From Siphonodentalium dalli (taxonomy: Eukaryota > Mollusca > Scaphopoda > Gadilida > Siphonodentaliidae): a DNA stretch of 64,000 bases. Positions 1-13,868 of this stretch are shown here, one piece after another. The translations under genes and the position numbers were made by a program. The first letter of the stretch is position 1. Every line of letters starts with the position of its first letter. The stretch is from positions 38,870,503 through 38,934,502 of the forward strand of contig CP136065.1 in assembly GCA_032622095.1 (NCBI GenBank), read 5' to 3'. The notes beneath the pieces are model-generated. The model saw only the letters and a program-made list of their open reading frames with translations, did no database searches and had not been told where the DNA came from.

Positions 1-3000
1 ATATCTCGAGGAATACAGGGCGTAGGGAGCTCATTTTGATGTCTAACGAAAGGCCCACATTCGCCCTATCCACATATATTAACACCACCACTGACTGGGC
101 ACCAAAAGTTGCATTATTTGATCGACAATTGACCTAACATGGGGTGGAATTTGGGATAGAATGACAATCTGCGGGACAGGATTTTCAAATTGCGTGGGAC
201 GGCCGGTATCTCGAGGAATACAGCGCGTAGAGGGCTACTTTTGGTGTCTAACGAAAGGTCCACATTCGCCCTATCCACACATATTAACCCCGCCACTGAC
301 CGGACACCGGAAGTTACATTATTCGGTCGACAACTGACCTAACATAAAATGCCACAAACACGAAAAACCGCGTTCGACATTAATGTTTAGAATTTAGATT
401 TCTCGATGAATACACTAGCAAACAACAAGTTTTAGGTATCAAGTAACGCAGTGGAATACTGTGCATTCGTTTTTAGCTACAATATGGCTGTTTTAGTGCG
501 AATATTGTAATGGCGAACACGCAAACACGCTCCGATAAAACAGCTAAAAATAGACTCGATGTTTACAATTACAGGATCGATTTCAGCCGGTATATTCAAT
601 ATAATAGGGCGTATAGTATAGAATTAGACACAGGGAATGTATTTTTGTTCAAATGGGTCCAACAGGCGGTGAAATTTTTGCAGAAATTCGCTCCAAGATA
701 TTCGCACTTATTTTTATTTCAGTTGTGACTAAAAGCCCAGATGCCGGAGCCCAGCGACTAAAAGCCAAGTTACAAAATAGATCAACTGGTTTGAACGAAT
801 GAATATGTCAATGGTAAGACTATTCAAAAGAATATTCAAATCAAATAGTGTTTATAGACTTAAAAACTTATGTGTCCGCCATCCATATGCGGTGGAGGTT
901 CTCATATTATCTGCCAGTCATACGCGGGGGAGGTTCTCATATGAACATATTATCTGCCGGTCATACGCGGTGGAGGTTCATATTATCCACCGGTCATACG
1001 CGAGGGAGGTTCTCATATTATCCTCCGCTCATACGTTGGGGAGATTCTCATATGAACATATTATCCGCTGGTCATATGCAAGGGAGGTTCTCATATTATC
1101 CGCCGGTCATACGCGAGGGAGGTTCTCATATTATCCTCCGGTCATACGTGGGGGAGGTTCTGATATGAACATATTATTCGCCGGTCATACGTGGTGGAGG
1201 TTCATATTATCCACCGGTCATACGCGGTGGAGGTTCTTATATGAACATATTATCCGCCGGTCATATGCGGTGGAGGTTCTCATATGAACATATTATCCGC
1301 CGGTCATACGCGAGGGAGGTTCATATTATCCACCGGTCATTTGTAGGGGAGGTTCTCATATGAACATATTATCCGCCGGTCATACGCGTTGGAGGTTCTC
1401 ATATGAACATATTATCCGCCGGTCATACGCGAGGGAGGTTCTCATATTATCCACCGGTCATACGCGAGGGAGGTTCTCATATTATCCTCCGGTCATACGT
1501 AGGGGAGGTTCTCATATGAACATATTATCCGCCGGTCATACGCGGTGGAGGTTCATATTATCCACCGGTCATACGCTTGGGAGGTTCTCATATGAACATA
1601 TTATCCGCCGGTCATACGCGGTGGAGGTTCATATTATCCGCCGGTCATACGCGAGGGAAGTTCTCATATTATCGTTTGGTCAAATGTGGGGGGAGGTTCT
1701 GAAAGGAACATATTATCAGCCGGTCATACGCGGTGGGGGTTCATATTATCCACCGGTCATACATAGGGGAGGTTCTCATATGAACATATTATCCGCCGGT
1801 CATACGCGGTGGAGGTTCATATTATCCGCCGGTCATACGCGAGGGAGGTTCTCATATTATCCTCCGGTCATACGTAGGGGAGGTTCTGATATGAACATAT
1901 TATTCGCCGGTCATACATGGTGGAGGTTCATATTATCCACCGGTCATACGCGGTGGAGGTTCTCATATGAACATATTATCCGCCGGTCATACGCGAGGGA
2001 GGTTTATATTATCCACCGGTCATTCGTAGGGGAGGTTCTCATATGAACATATTATCCGCCTGTCATACGCGTTGGAGGTTCTCATATGAACATATTATCC
2101 GCCGGTCATATGCGAGTGAGGTTCTCATATTATCCACCGGTCATACGCAAGGGAGGTTCTCATATTATCCTCCGGTCATACGTAGGGGAGGTTCTCATAT
2201 GAACATATTATCCGCCGGTCATACACGGTGGAGGTTCTCATATGAACATATTATCCGCCGGTCATACGCGAGGGAGGTTCTCATATTATCCACCGGTCAT
2301 ACGCGAGGGATGTTCTCATATTATCCTCTGGTCATACGTAGGGGAGGTTCTCATATGAACATATTATCTGCCTGTCATACGCGGTGGAGGTTCATATTAT
2401 CCGCCGGTCATATACGAGGGAGGTTCTCATATTATCCTCCGGTCATACGTGTGGGAGGTTCTGATATGAACATATTATTCGCCAGTCATACGTGGTGGAG
2501 GTTCATATTATCCACCGGTCATACGCGGTGGAGGTTCTCATATGAACATATTATCCGCCGGTCATACGTGGTGGAGGTTCATATTATCCGCCGGTCATAC
2601 GCGAGGGAAGTTCTCATATTATCGTTCGGTCATATGTGGGGGAGGTTCTGAAATGAACATTATCAGCTGGTCATACGCGGTGGGGGTTCATATTATCCAC
2701 CGGTCATACATAGGGGAGGTTCTCATATGAACATATTATCCGCCGGTCATACGCGGTGGAGGTTCTCATATGAACATATTATTCGCCGGTCATATGCGAG
2801 GGAGGTTCTCATATTATCCACCGGTCATACGCGAGGGAGGATATGACCGGCGGATAATATGTTCATATGAGAACCTCCCCAACGTATGAGCGGAGGATAA
2901 TATGAGAACTTCCCTCGCGTATGACCGACGGATAATATGAACCTCCACCGCGTATGACCGGCAGATAATATGTTCATATGAGAACCTCCCCCACGTATGA

Positions 3001-4020
3001 CTGGCAGATAATATGAGAACTTCCACCGCATATGAATGGCGGACACATAAGTTTTTAAGTCTATAAACACTATTTGATTTGAATATTCTTTTTGAATAGT
3101 CTTACCATTGACATATTCATTCGTTCAAACCAGTTGATCTATTTTGTACCTTGGCTTTTAGTCGCTGGGCTCCGGCATCTGGGCTTTTAGTCACTACTGA
3201 AATAAAAATAAGTGCGAATATCTTGGAGCGAATTTCTGCAACAATTTCACCGCCTGTTGGACCCATTTGGAACAAAATACATTCCCTGTGTCTAATTCTA
3301 CATTTTGATATACTATACGCCCTATTATATTGAATATACCGGCTGAAATCGATCCTGTAATTGTAAACATCGAGTCTATTTTTAGCTGTTTTATCGGAGC
3401 GTGTTTGCGTGTTCGCCATTACAATATTCGCACTAAAACAGCCATATTGTAGCTAAAAACGAATGCACAGTATTCCACTGCGTTATTTGATACCTATAAC
3501 TTGTTGTTTGCTAGTGTATTCATCGAGAAATCTAAATTCTAAACATTAATGTCGAACGCGGTTTTTCGTGTTTGTGGCATTTTATGTTAGGTCAGTTGTC
3601 GACCGAATAATGTAACTTCCGGTGTCCGGTCAGTGGCGGGGTTAATATGTGTGGATAGGGCGAATGTGGACCTTTCGTTAGACACCAACAGTAGCCCTCT
3701 ACGCGCTGTATTCCTCGAGATATCGGCCGTCCCACGCAATTTGAAAATCCCGTCCCGCAGATTGTCATGCTATCCCAAATTCCACCCCATGTTAGGTCAG
3801 TTGTCGATCAAATAATGCAACTTCTGGTGTCCGGTCAGTGGCGGGGTTAATATGTGTGGATAGGGCGAATGTGGGCATTTCGTTAGACACCAAAATGAGC
3901 CCCCTACGCCCTGTATTCCTCGAGATATCGGCCGTCCCACGCAATTTGAAATTCTGTCCCGCAGATTGTCGTTTTGTCCCATATCCCATCCCATCCCGCA
4001 GATTGTCATGTCCCAACCAC
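1..4020. mobile_element. Foldback-type element with long inverted arms (left end cut by the window)
   Basis: The sequence from base 1 to about 890 is repeated in inverse orientation from about 3928 down to 3040; base 1 pairs with about base 3928. Each arm holds unique sequence (about 330-850, mirrored at 3060-3600) and an outer tandem pair of ~200-bp subunits (3586-3790 and 3791-3990), each with the cue gttaggtcagttgtcga. Between the arms lies a minisatellite. Long inverted repeats built of tandem subunits are typical of foldback elements. No transposase is visible. The right end lies near 4020 and the left end is outside the window, so the target duplication cannot be tested. Confidence 0.7.
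880..3040. repeat. Minisatellite of 33-43 bp units with an inversion at about 2840
   Basis: Units share the core ccgccggtcatacgcg followed by gaggttc. Three length classes (about 33, 35 and 43 bp) differ by the presence of ct and of the tgaacata block. About 1960 bp run forward (880-2840) and about 200 bp run inverted (2841-3040). Higher-order structure is visible: variant blocks with ttctgatatgaacatattattcg recur near 1157, 1878 and 2459, and the variant atcgtt(t/c)ggtca recurs near 1671 and 2621. The long open frames here only reflect a unit without stops. Confidence 0.9.
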
Positions 4021-7009
4021 TGTCATCAAATTAATATTCCATCAGCAGAATTTGAATACAACACAAAACTGTCATTTTTCCTATAATGCGAGGTAACTCT
4101 AAAACGTTGTGTCGTTTTACCTTCACTTTAAATTGTGGAGTTATCTATCGTCGATAATTGCGGCTGACGGAAAAAGGTCGATGGACAGCAAGATGGTCCG
4201 TCGTCTGTTTGGAACAGTCTCAGCAGAACAACAGCTTAAATCCCCAAACCTAGCGGCTAATGTTCATGATTTAATTGTATCATGGGAGCACAATATAAGG
4301 AGAACACTATATACGTCGTATGCTCGGGGGGGGGGTGTATCTTTTAAAAATGTACCAATATAATATAAATTCGTTGCCCAGACATCTACGTGCATTCGTG
4401 GGTCCTCTTTAAATCGTTCTCATACACGATACACACGAAACCAATCGACTCCACTTGGGAGTCCTGGGATACTCTATAGATGAGACAATACAAACAAGTA
4501 AAACATAAAGCGGGAAAGCCGGCGGTTAATGCTAGTTTGGCATCAACTGAAACTAGCGCTGATCGCTGCACATTTGTGTAGATTGATCCAAACCACGACA
4601 GGCGCAACATTGTTCTATAATTCCATACTATTTCGAATAACTACAGTTCACGTTGCCGATGGTGTGTTCTATTCCATTTCCACAAAGTTCGGATAATGCG
4701 TAGCCCGAGGAGTCGAAAATAAACAACGCACACTTAACCCGGGTCATATCAAATACGATTGATCGGTTACGAATAGCAATTTAGACTTCGCAATATACCC
4801 GGTAATACTTGAAACGACTGGAAATGTATCAGTACGACATTTATATTTAGTTGATTATGTTTCAATGATGAAGCAATGAAAGCTTTTGACATAGCAATAG
4901 GTTAATCGTTAAATACTTACTATATAGTGCATGGAAACGGGCGAGGAATTTTGTCAAAACAACATGAATGTTGATGTGTATCGTATCGGCTTGCCGTGTG
5001 GCGAATAATGTATTGAGACATTTCGCACGATGAACGACGACAAATAATGATTACGCTTATTGGGTAGTATGTCACAGTGTCTCACTATAATTTGTGTTCT
5101 CTTTATATTGGTTGTCGTTTTTCCCTATTCGCTGTTACGATTACAGGTTCGAATTTTCAACAAAACTCACAAATACATGATATACATTTAGTAATCAGTT
5201 CCTTATCGTTTATCGGCTCCTTAATGTGGGAGGTGACCCTGATATTATATCATTAAATTGTGATCGCCATGTGGCCTTACTTTTTATCTATTAGTGGCAA
5301 TCAAGTCATTCGTCGTCGTGAAACACGAGATCTCCGCTTGCGAAACACAAAAGCGCTAAGCTATTACCTGATAAAAGCATAATTAAGTACAAAATAATCA
5401 CGACAGGCTGTCCCGTAATCACCTTTCTTCGGGTAGCAAGCACGATTTTCTGACAAACGGAATCGTTGTCGTCAATTCTGCGAACACGTTTTTGGACCGT
5501 CCGAAAAAAATAATACGACAACAAATATATATAATAATGATCTGTCGTCGTCGTTCAAAATGCGAAAGGTCTCTAATACACAATTGATCGGATAACACGT
5601 GCCCCGTTTATAGATAGCTAAATGAATGACAGCGCATGCGCGATATCAATGTCTAAGACAACTGGACTTTATTTTAAAAAATGCATATTTAATGTATCTG
5701 AAGAATATACATAATCGTAGATACGGATTGAGGAACTACTTTTTTCATGCACATCTTACAGAGGGCCTCGCTCGTGTTACATTCCAATATAACAACTACA
5801 TTAACCATTTATATAATGATTTATTATTCGTTTGGAGAGATGTTCGTGAAATAAAAGCAGACGACAGGCAGAAGAAAGATAATAATACATAATAAATAAT
5901 AAAAACGTTTGTTGAATTTATTATCAGAGCATTTCCTAAATAAACTAGTGCGTGGTCACTGAGTATTTATTAAAGAAAGGTACACGATAGCAGCAGTTAT
6001 ATATATATATCTTTAATGCCTCCATTTAGGAGAGTTGGTATGTGGTAAACATTTTACAATATGTCGATTTCTTAATTTATAAAATCAGTAAGCAATGTTA
6101 TATATCTTCATCGAGGTCAAACATGTTTCATTCATTGCGGACCATTTATATTTAGTACAAATAACAAACGCGATCCATACTATTTAGTTACAACCAGTTA
6201 ATTGCTAAGCGAATTGAGATGGAGGAAAGTCACTTACGACAAAAGAATGATCACAAACAGACGACAATGCATAAAACTATTGGTTACTCTTTCCAATTAT
6301 TTATACGACATTAATTGTTGACAACAGCTATAATTCATCTCCCTTTGCCAAACACGTGCGACAGAAATAAATCAGACATATTGTTGTTTTTAAATACTAT
6401 GTTCGCTAATTCGGCAATTTGTTTTCATAAAAAACGGTTGATGAAGAAAAACAACAAATGTTCATTTTTCGTAACACATCTGTCCAGAACACGTGTTGTT
6501 GGAACGTGAATATAAATTTCCAGGTATGCATTGTGTGTACATGAATCGTTCATACCCATCCTAGCCCGACCACTTATAATACAAGCAGCTACATCCCGGA
6601 TATGTGAAGATGTTGTGACGATAATCTTCCTTCTGATTGTTGAATCACGCCATAAATATTTGGAGTCCTAGACCTGTTATTTCTTGAGATAATGTATTTT
6701 ACAAGAACCGACTCAACCCCCTGCTAACCTTACAGCGGCCGTAAATCAACATGGAGGTTTGCGATCCAAAATATATAATACTATTCGACATGGAAAATGC
6801 CTGTGACGTAGGCAAGTGTTCGTCAGAGCATATGAAGCCTGTATATCAATATTTCGTGTATTTAAATAATTTGTCGACCTATCTTATCCGTCCCTCCAAA
6901 CTACGAAGACAAAATTTGGAGGTTCGAATTAATGAGTCATCTGCATATCCGATTAAAACGTGCAAGTACATCCCTTCATTTTGTTTTATAGTTCTGATTA
7001 TATAGTGTA
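4021..7009. other. No recognisable gene
   Basis: AT-rich unassigned sequence. A short (ta)n run lies near 6000. The short open frames have no recognisable product or splice context. Confidence 0.6.
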
Positions 7010-8149
7010 CTAGCAGGGTTACCCGGCGTTGCCCAGGTTAATGTATGCTGTGGATATTTGTTGGGAATAGAGAATGCTCTTGCTTAAAGTGTTATACGTT
7101 TTCTCATAAATTGTATATTCAAATAGCATCACAAAACATGATTATTACAGTCATGGAATATAAGTAGTGGCTCACCTTGTCAATTGTCCTTCTGTTTATC
7201 GCGATTAATCCGTTCCACCAATAATGAAGTATTTATTTATTTACAACTGCGTATACATTCGACGTTATAATATGATACATGAACATCATAAACACATTAG
7301 TTCGATAAAAGATGATAATTGGGTTTTACATATTGAGATGTATCAATCAATCTAGTGGGTTGGACTAAGATCTCAAGGACACCTGGCTATCATATCTCCA
7401 TGAAGATACAGATGTTTCAAAGAAATTTCCAGGTGCTCCTCTGTTCATGGTGCTATATATTGGCTAAATATTCTTAGTTTAAACGAAATGTTGCTGCGCA
7501 CATATATCAGCTACATGTGCCAGGCACAGAGCGAGATTTTGAGTTTTTTTATGTCAGTCGATGAGTCTGTTCTAAAACCCTTGTCAGATGTCAGTATTGG
7601 TAGGATCCTGAAAAGTCTTATGCTACTAACTGCATTTTCTTGTATATCAGAAGAAACTATATTTGACTGCACACTGTGACCACTATTTTTGAACAGGCCT
7701 TCCATATCTCTTGACAAATTGTAACTTTTTGTGGAAACTGTATTGAATGGAACAGACTAAATTTTGTAATTATATATATGCAATCCTCTGACGGTTCGAG
7801 GTCTCCCAGTTTGCACGAATATATGTATCTCTTCAATAGAATGATAAATATACGTTTAATGCTTCTTCTAGTTATCTCTTTTTGCTAGCTCATTGTGTGA
7901 ATACATTGATTGCCATTCCCATATAAATATGACTGTTAAGAAGATATAATTGTTCAAGTGACTTATGTGGGTCACCATTATGTCGGGATTGTGAAATGTG
8001 AACGCCCAACTACTTAAAATGATATGGAGATGGCCTGGTGACTGTATATAACTTATATGTGGATATCGGCGAATAGCAATCTTATCAATGATAGTGCATA
8101 TCCGCTCGCCATCCGTGACGCAAACGACACCAAATGTGATTTAATTCAT

Positions 8150-9780
8150 GGTATATCATTAGAGAAAAACGTGTATGAATTTGGTGGAATTTGGTTTATT
8201 AAATCAATTGTTGTTGCAACGCTGACTCGAACAACGCCATATTACGAAGCTGATTATGTATTCGTTTGGTGGAAATCAGCGACAAAACTATTTCACCATA
8301 TTTTTTAAATTTCCCCTCCCACCAACAGCGTCATTTTAGAAAATTTTAACCCGCACCATTATCTTCCTTGTAAAAATTTACCCCTCTTAGAACGCCTTGG
8401 TGCCATCTCGATTGTACCGCGTGAAGTTATATATAGAACGCACACATACAGACAAAAAGACAGACAGACAGCACGATTTTATTTCTTGTATCATTTGAGA
8501 AGAACGTGTCTGAATTTGATGGTAATTGGTACTAAAAATATTTTGTATCAGTTTTGGTGACCCTCCCGTCCCTATTTCTGACTCAAGCTGCACACACTAA
8601 GACTCATTAGAGATTAGAGATGCATATATATGAAATTGGTGAAAATTGGCGAGTATCCAAATTCGTATTAAATTTAAGGTCCCCATATCTGACATATCTC
8701 TCACCCATAGGTCACCAATTTGGTGTATCTAAACCACACGATAAGATTCCTCGTATCACGGAGAAGAATATGTATCAATCTGGTGGAAATCGGCACTAAA
8801 CATATAGATATAATTTTTGTGTCCCTCTCATCTCTATACACCACTGACTCGAATGGCCCCACTTGTGACATCCTTAACCACACGATTACACTCCTGATAT
8901 CATGGAGATGATTATTTATAAGTTTGGTGATAATCGGCGACTAAACAATTTTTTTTATCAAATTTGGTGCCAATCCCTCCCCTCTCCATCTATCACCCAA
9001 ACAGCACCACTATGGCGTCTTTAAATCACGATTAGATTCCTCGTATCATGGATAACAACGTGTATCAATTTGGTGGAAATTGGCGCTAAAAAAATTGTGC
9101 ATCAATTTTGGTGCCCCTGTCCCTTTCAATGCAACCCTGACTCGAATGAGGCCACATTTGACAGATAAAAACCACACCATTAGACTCCTCATACCATGGG
9201 GATGATTTTGTATAAGTTTGGTGGCAATCGGCGACTTATTATCAAATTTAGTGCCCACTCCCTCCCAATCTCTCATCCAAAAACAACAATTTGGCGTTGT
9301 TAAATCGCACAATTAGATTCATTGTATCATGTAGAAGAATATATATCAATTTGGTGGAAATCGGCGCTAAAATTAGTTTTATCAATTTTGGTGCCCCTCT
9401 CCCCTTCCGTTCACCACTGACTCAAACGACGCCACTTTTGACATATTTAAACCACACCGTTGGATTCTTCATATCATGGGGATGATTATATGTAAGTTTC
9501 GTGGCAATCGGCGACAGAAGAAAAAAATCCCCCCCCTTCCGGGCACCCCTGACGCGAACGGCGCGACTTTTGTCATATTTAAACCACGCCATTAGTTTCC
9601 TCATATTATGGGGATGATTATATATAAGTTTGGTGGCAATCGGCGACAATTTTTTTTTCTGCCCCTCCCCCTTTTCTGCCCCAATGACAACAACGGCGTC
9701 ACTTTAGAAAATTCTAACCCCGATCATTATCTTTCTCGTAAAACGCTACTCCTAGTAGACCCCTTTGGCATCATCTAGAT
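8150..9780. repeat. Diverged tandem A/B repeats inside the Helitron
   Basis: Two related half-units of about 140 bp alternate. Type A (gaagaat...tatcaatttggtgg-aaatcggcgct) appears near 8155, 8491, 8755, 9045 and 9326. Type B (ggggatgatt...aagtttggtggcaatcggcgac) appears near 8899, 9192, 9473 and 9605. The full period is about 281-293 bp. A second copy of the Helitron 5' flank (gaacgcacacatacagac...) lies at about 8425-8475, so the element has internally duplicated its end. Confidence 0.75.
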
Positions 9781-9807
9781 GGTCCCCTGTGAATTTCTAT
9801 AGAACAC

Positions 9808-9825
9808 AGACAGACAGACAGACAT

Positions 9826-9855
<30 letters not shown>
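9808..9855. repeat. (CAGA)n microsatellite next to the Helitron 5' end
   Basis: About 48 bp of cagacagacaga with one interruption, adjoining the Helitron 5' terminus. Confidence 0.9.
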
Positions 9856-9856
<1 letters not shown>

Positions 9857-9876
9857 TTCGCAAATATAGATATAGA

Positions 9877-12680
9877 TGCATTAATGAATTCGGTTGGGGA
9901 GAATATGAAGATTTCAGTTGACTCCGAAACGAGCTCTCAGCATGGTTTATCTTTCTTCGAAAAATTGCCCATTCTACGCTAATCCAAATAATGTTCAGTG
10001 GTTTGTCATTAACTTTGTTCCACGTTCCATTCCATTCAGCGCGAAGCGTGATTACGTTGGGTACCAGCCTATACTATCCTATAGAAGCCGCGAACATACA
10101 TGTACACTATATCCGGTGTATATCTTCTCCATCGCCCACATGTCGAGGTAAATTCATATCACAAAGCATTATACTTATGTATAAGAAATTAGTTTGGGGC
10201 TAAAAGGATTAAGTAGAAAAACAAAACTCGCTTCCCATTTGTGTATTTTGTTTCAAAATGATACTTTCCTGTTTTTCAAACACAATATCAATTTTACAAC
10301 CAAGGTCAATGAACTCGCACTGAAAAACAAATGAGTGAACTAGTTTTAGAAATATTTATTCTGCCCAAGACGCGTCGCCTAATTTTGACTTATGAGTTAA
10401 CGCTGTTTAGATTTCAGCAACATCTGAAGTTCATACAAGCTGCAAAACAGAGTTCAGTCCCCTCGCTATATATACGCGATGTCTGAACGCTACCGGCGCG
10501 TGTATTTTCTTAATTAAATTTAACATTTGTATTGAAGTGTTTTGCCAGTTACAATTCATTCTGGTTTGATCTAGATCATTTTCAAATGAATATGGTCAGT
10601 TCAGTTTTTCAGAATAATGCAGAATGAATTGTGACCTACACAAATCTCAAATAAATAAAAGCAACATTTCTTCACAGTACTTGTTGGTGTGGGCAGCGGT
10701 AAGTCCTGCGTTGGGGACTGAACTATGCATGGAGCTTGAAGTTCATATTGATGGCGTGCAATTAATAATAAATGGTCATCGTACTCAACGACGCTGCCGA
10801 ATACCCAACTGTGATATACTGAGAAATTTTCAGTGAGGGTAGAAAATAGTTCACCACAATTCCATCAAAGGGAACATTTTCGTGAAATTATTCATAGATG
10901 ACTCACTATTGCAGATTTTGAAATATATATTTGTGTATTACATAACACATGCAATGGCACTTAAGGAATTTCGTGCATCTCACTTTGCATATAAACTTTT
11001 CTTTTGGGCGTATGCATGGTACTTCGTCGTTCGAATCATAACACCGAGCTCTTTACGGCAAATTAGCAATACAATTGCCAATGACATTTCCTAGCTTGTA
11101 AACATGCCTTTAACCACCATGGCTACGAGTACAATTATATAAGATTCCACATGGATCAACATGGATTGTGACACAAATGTTTTGTTATCCCTATTTGATA
11201 TTTATTCGACTAGAAATTTGATGTTTCATATTTAATTAAAGACATAATTATTATGGACTTACTTCAATGAATATAACCCAAATGTTAAAAACCAACATGG
11301 TAACCACTATATCTCCACTGGAAGAATGTAGAAATAAACTTAGATTATCCAAAATTCCAATCATATCACCTGTAATTTCAGAGAAAACAACATTTGAGCT
11401 ACAAATGTAAATATTTAAACTAATATTACTATTTACTACTTTATTCGGGACGATTGATTGCCAATAAACATTACGGCAATAATTCCGCCAACATTATAGT
11501 CAGTGCATGTAATTCGTTTATAACAATAACTCTGTTTTCTGCCCATCTTGTTATAAAATTTGGTATCAACTCCGGAGGGATAGTGCTCTGGCGTTATTGA
11601 CAGCATGCACCCGAAACTGTGACAGCTCTATGTGCCGGAAGTGGTTCCACCATATCGCCATGATCGGGCGCAGATTGAAAATGACACAGTTATTTTCAAC
11701 GCTTGTTGAATCTTACCCTTCGTCGTGATATTTAGCTAACGATACAATGCCAGCTAATACATACTGAAAAAAATCGGTATATAGGGAAGGCCAGGGGTTA
11801 TACTGGGGAATAATTCGAAATTCGTGTGAGCAAAAGAACAAAAAATAGTTTGCTCACAAGGGAACCGACTGCCATCAGGTGCATGTGTGAACTTTCCTGT
11901 ACTGGTCGCATGGTTATTTTCTCTGATGTCTGTTGTTAATAAGGGAAATATGCATTTCCCCATTTTATCCACGTGAGAATGTATTCCCATTCACTCGGAT
12001 GTCGAAGACACTCTCCGATTCGGTGATACTGGGATTACGGGTCACGTTGTGGTGTATATATTATAGGGAAGATGAACCAGCAGAAAGCCCGGAGCTACAT
12101 AATTATGCAAATAGTAACTTATATGTATTATATGGATATATTATGGTAAACCCTCACAGAATGATGTATGACTGTCCAATTATATACCATGATTTATGTT
12201 TGTCGGAATTCAAGACATGAGTCACACTCCTATTTGGAATGTACAACAATTCGGTTGACAAAATCACTATCACTTGATGATATCATATTTTTCATCAGTA
12301 ACAAAAACTCTCCAATGAGCGGAGACAGCATGCAAAGATATGTCGCCGATAACGCACATATATCATGTGAAATTGTTCAATAATTGCTCGGACCTATCCA
12401 CTATTAGTCTGCCACCATTTATCAGAGGGAATTCTCGAGCGATCGGCCTTTTGAAAAATGATTATAATCCCATACAATTATCGTCCACTCGAGGCGCAAC
12501 AACTAATTTTCTAAGGAGTAGATGTCACAATGTTACTATTAATGTTTAGACCAAACAATATTTAATATACGGGTGGAATATGTCAAAACTTGAAATACGA
12601 CAGAAAGTCACATCGGTCAAAGCCCCATGGGCAGGAGGCATTCGTGTGAACATTCTCCTGTTGACTCCATAACATGCATT
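9877..12680. other. No recognisable gene
   Basis: Unassigned AT-rich sequence. Open frames up to about 95 codons match nothing known to me. Confidence 0.55.
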
Positions 12681-12689
12681 CAGGGACGA

Positions 12690-12965
12690 TTGGCCATAGA
12701 CGTAGCAACAGAGGGATGGCAAAAACAGGTGGAAATGTCATATACCTGGCATAATATTAGTTGGTAACCACAGAACAAATATACAGTAGCAATTATAAGT
12801 TGAAATTGTTCTGACATGCAGTTGGAGATTTTTAGTAAAAAAAAATCGAATATTTTCCAATGTTAGTCAATTTTGAATCTGGTTCAATGGCAGGGTACAG
12901 TTGAACATTCCAAGCTGGACATCCTCTAAACGGAGATCCTCTCTATACCGGTCACGGCCTTATGA
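12690..12965. repeat. Dispersed repeat, GGGACGTGGC family, diverged copy
   Basis: Interior phrases such as gttgaacattccaagctgg and gttgaaattgttctgac, plus an end resembling the complement of the GGGACGTGGC terminus (ggtcacggccttatg), recur at 27.2, 32.5, 39.6-39.9 and 54.6 kb. Boundaries are uncertain. Confidence 0.4.
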
Positions 12966-13469
12966 TTGGTGAATAGGATTCCAATGACCACAATGTATAG
13001 CTAAATCAACAGAATCTCTGATTTTCAAGTTGAGAGTTCCATTTGCCGCCCATTGATATCGTTTTTGAACTGAGACAATAACCGCGATACTACTTTTGTC
13101 AAGATCTATTTTTAGTCTTCCTGTTGTTAGCTCTATTTTCATTCAATCAGTAAATGGAAAATGTTGTCTTTCTTCTTCACTTCTGCTTTGGACGCAAATA
13201 TGACTCAGTTGTATTGCAAATTCAAATTTTGCAACACACTAGAATTTCCATCATCATTGCGATGGGGCGGTGGTCCAGTACATTACATATAGTGGGTCGT
13301 TTTAAGATATCCAACGATGGCGAATCCGGTTCGATTCTTTAAAAAGGTCGGGTGTCTTTTCCATACAAAGATAGGGTAACCTTATTTTTGTATCCGGGCA
13401 GTTTATGACTGTTTGTCAGTAGCTTACTACGGTGGTTTCTACTTGCTGCGTCGTGGCTCGATAGTGAAG

Positions 13470-13868
13470 TTAACCCTTTACCCAACAAAACGGCCAAAAC
13501 CGGCCAAATAAAGCTTCAACAGCCTAAAATATCTTCGGTCTGTCTCAATAGAACCATACAAATCTGGATATCATTGGAACCGGCTCCTTGACCACACTGT
13601 GATAGTTACAGTTATGCCCTGTGCCAATGCATTCTCTTATATATGCGAGTCGACCATAGGTCGCCTCACATATATAAGAGAATGCATTGGCCTAAAAACA
13701 ATCTTTTTTTAACACTTTTTACCATTTTGTTTACATTCTTTAACAATTTTATAATTTTTAATGTGTTAAGCCAATGCATTCTCTTATATATGCGAGGCGA
13801 CCTATGGTCGACTCGCATATATAAGAGAATGCATTGGCACAGGGCCCTTCTGTTGGGTAAAGGGTTAA
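13470..13868 (-). mobile_element. piggyBac-like MITE, family 1, copy A
   Basis: Flanked by TTAA on both sides with terminal repeats TTAACCCTTTACCCAACA and its exact complement at the other end. It is 399 bp and in reverse orientation to copies B-D. It contains two ~69-nt hairpins (13623-13691 and 13770-13838). TTAA target plus CCC-start ends is the piggyBac superfamily signature. There is no coding capacity; the open frames seen across it come from the palindromes. Confidence 0.9.
13623..13691. repeat. 69-nt hairpin module (copy A1)
   Basis: Arm gccaatgcattctcttata continues to tatgcgag. The apex is cgacc-ata-ggtcg and the arm is then mirrored. There is essentially one mismatch pair near the apex (t opposite c) plus one substitution. 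The same module recurs at 13770, 16343, 16493, 20848, 20996, 28919, 38260, 38397, 60406 and 61952. Confidence 0.95.

Larger units (their letters stand above)
7010..9876 (-). mobile_element. Non-autonomous Helitron, minus strand
   Basis: On the minus strand the element starts after an A with TCTATATCTATATTTGCG (5' end at 9876) and runs into a (TCTG)n-like stretch. It ends with CCTGG-GCAACG-CCGGG, a short GC-rich hairpin, followed by taaccctgCTAG|T at 7010. Starting with TC, ending in hairpin plus CTAG and inserting between A and T are the Helitron hallmarks. No Rep or helicase coding is seen, so it is non-autonomous at about 2.87 kb. The interior is mostly diverged tandem repeats. Confidence 0.75.

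Noticed and set aside
799-2730. Several long plus-strand open frames (up to 228 codons) with repeated peptides such as SAGHTRWRF, RRSYAREV and YPPVIRGGG
   Set aside because: The same stop-free minisatellite read in three frames gives three peptide repeats; unit lengths are not multiples of three and there are no flanking coding signals.
880-3040. CRISPR-like array
   Set aside because: No unique spacers between repeats; units are contiguous and the sequence is clearly eukaryotic.
13315-13345. ggttcgattc resembling a tRNA B box
   Set aside because: No A box, anticodon arm or acceptor stem can be folded around it.
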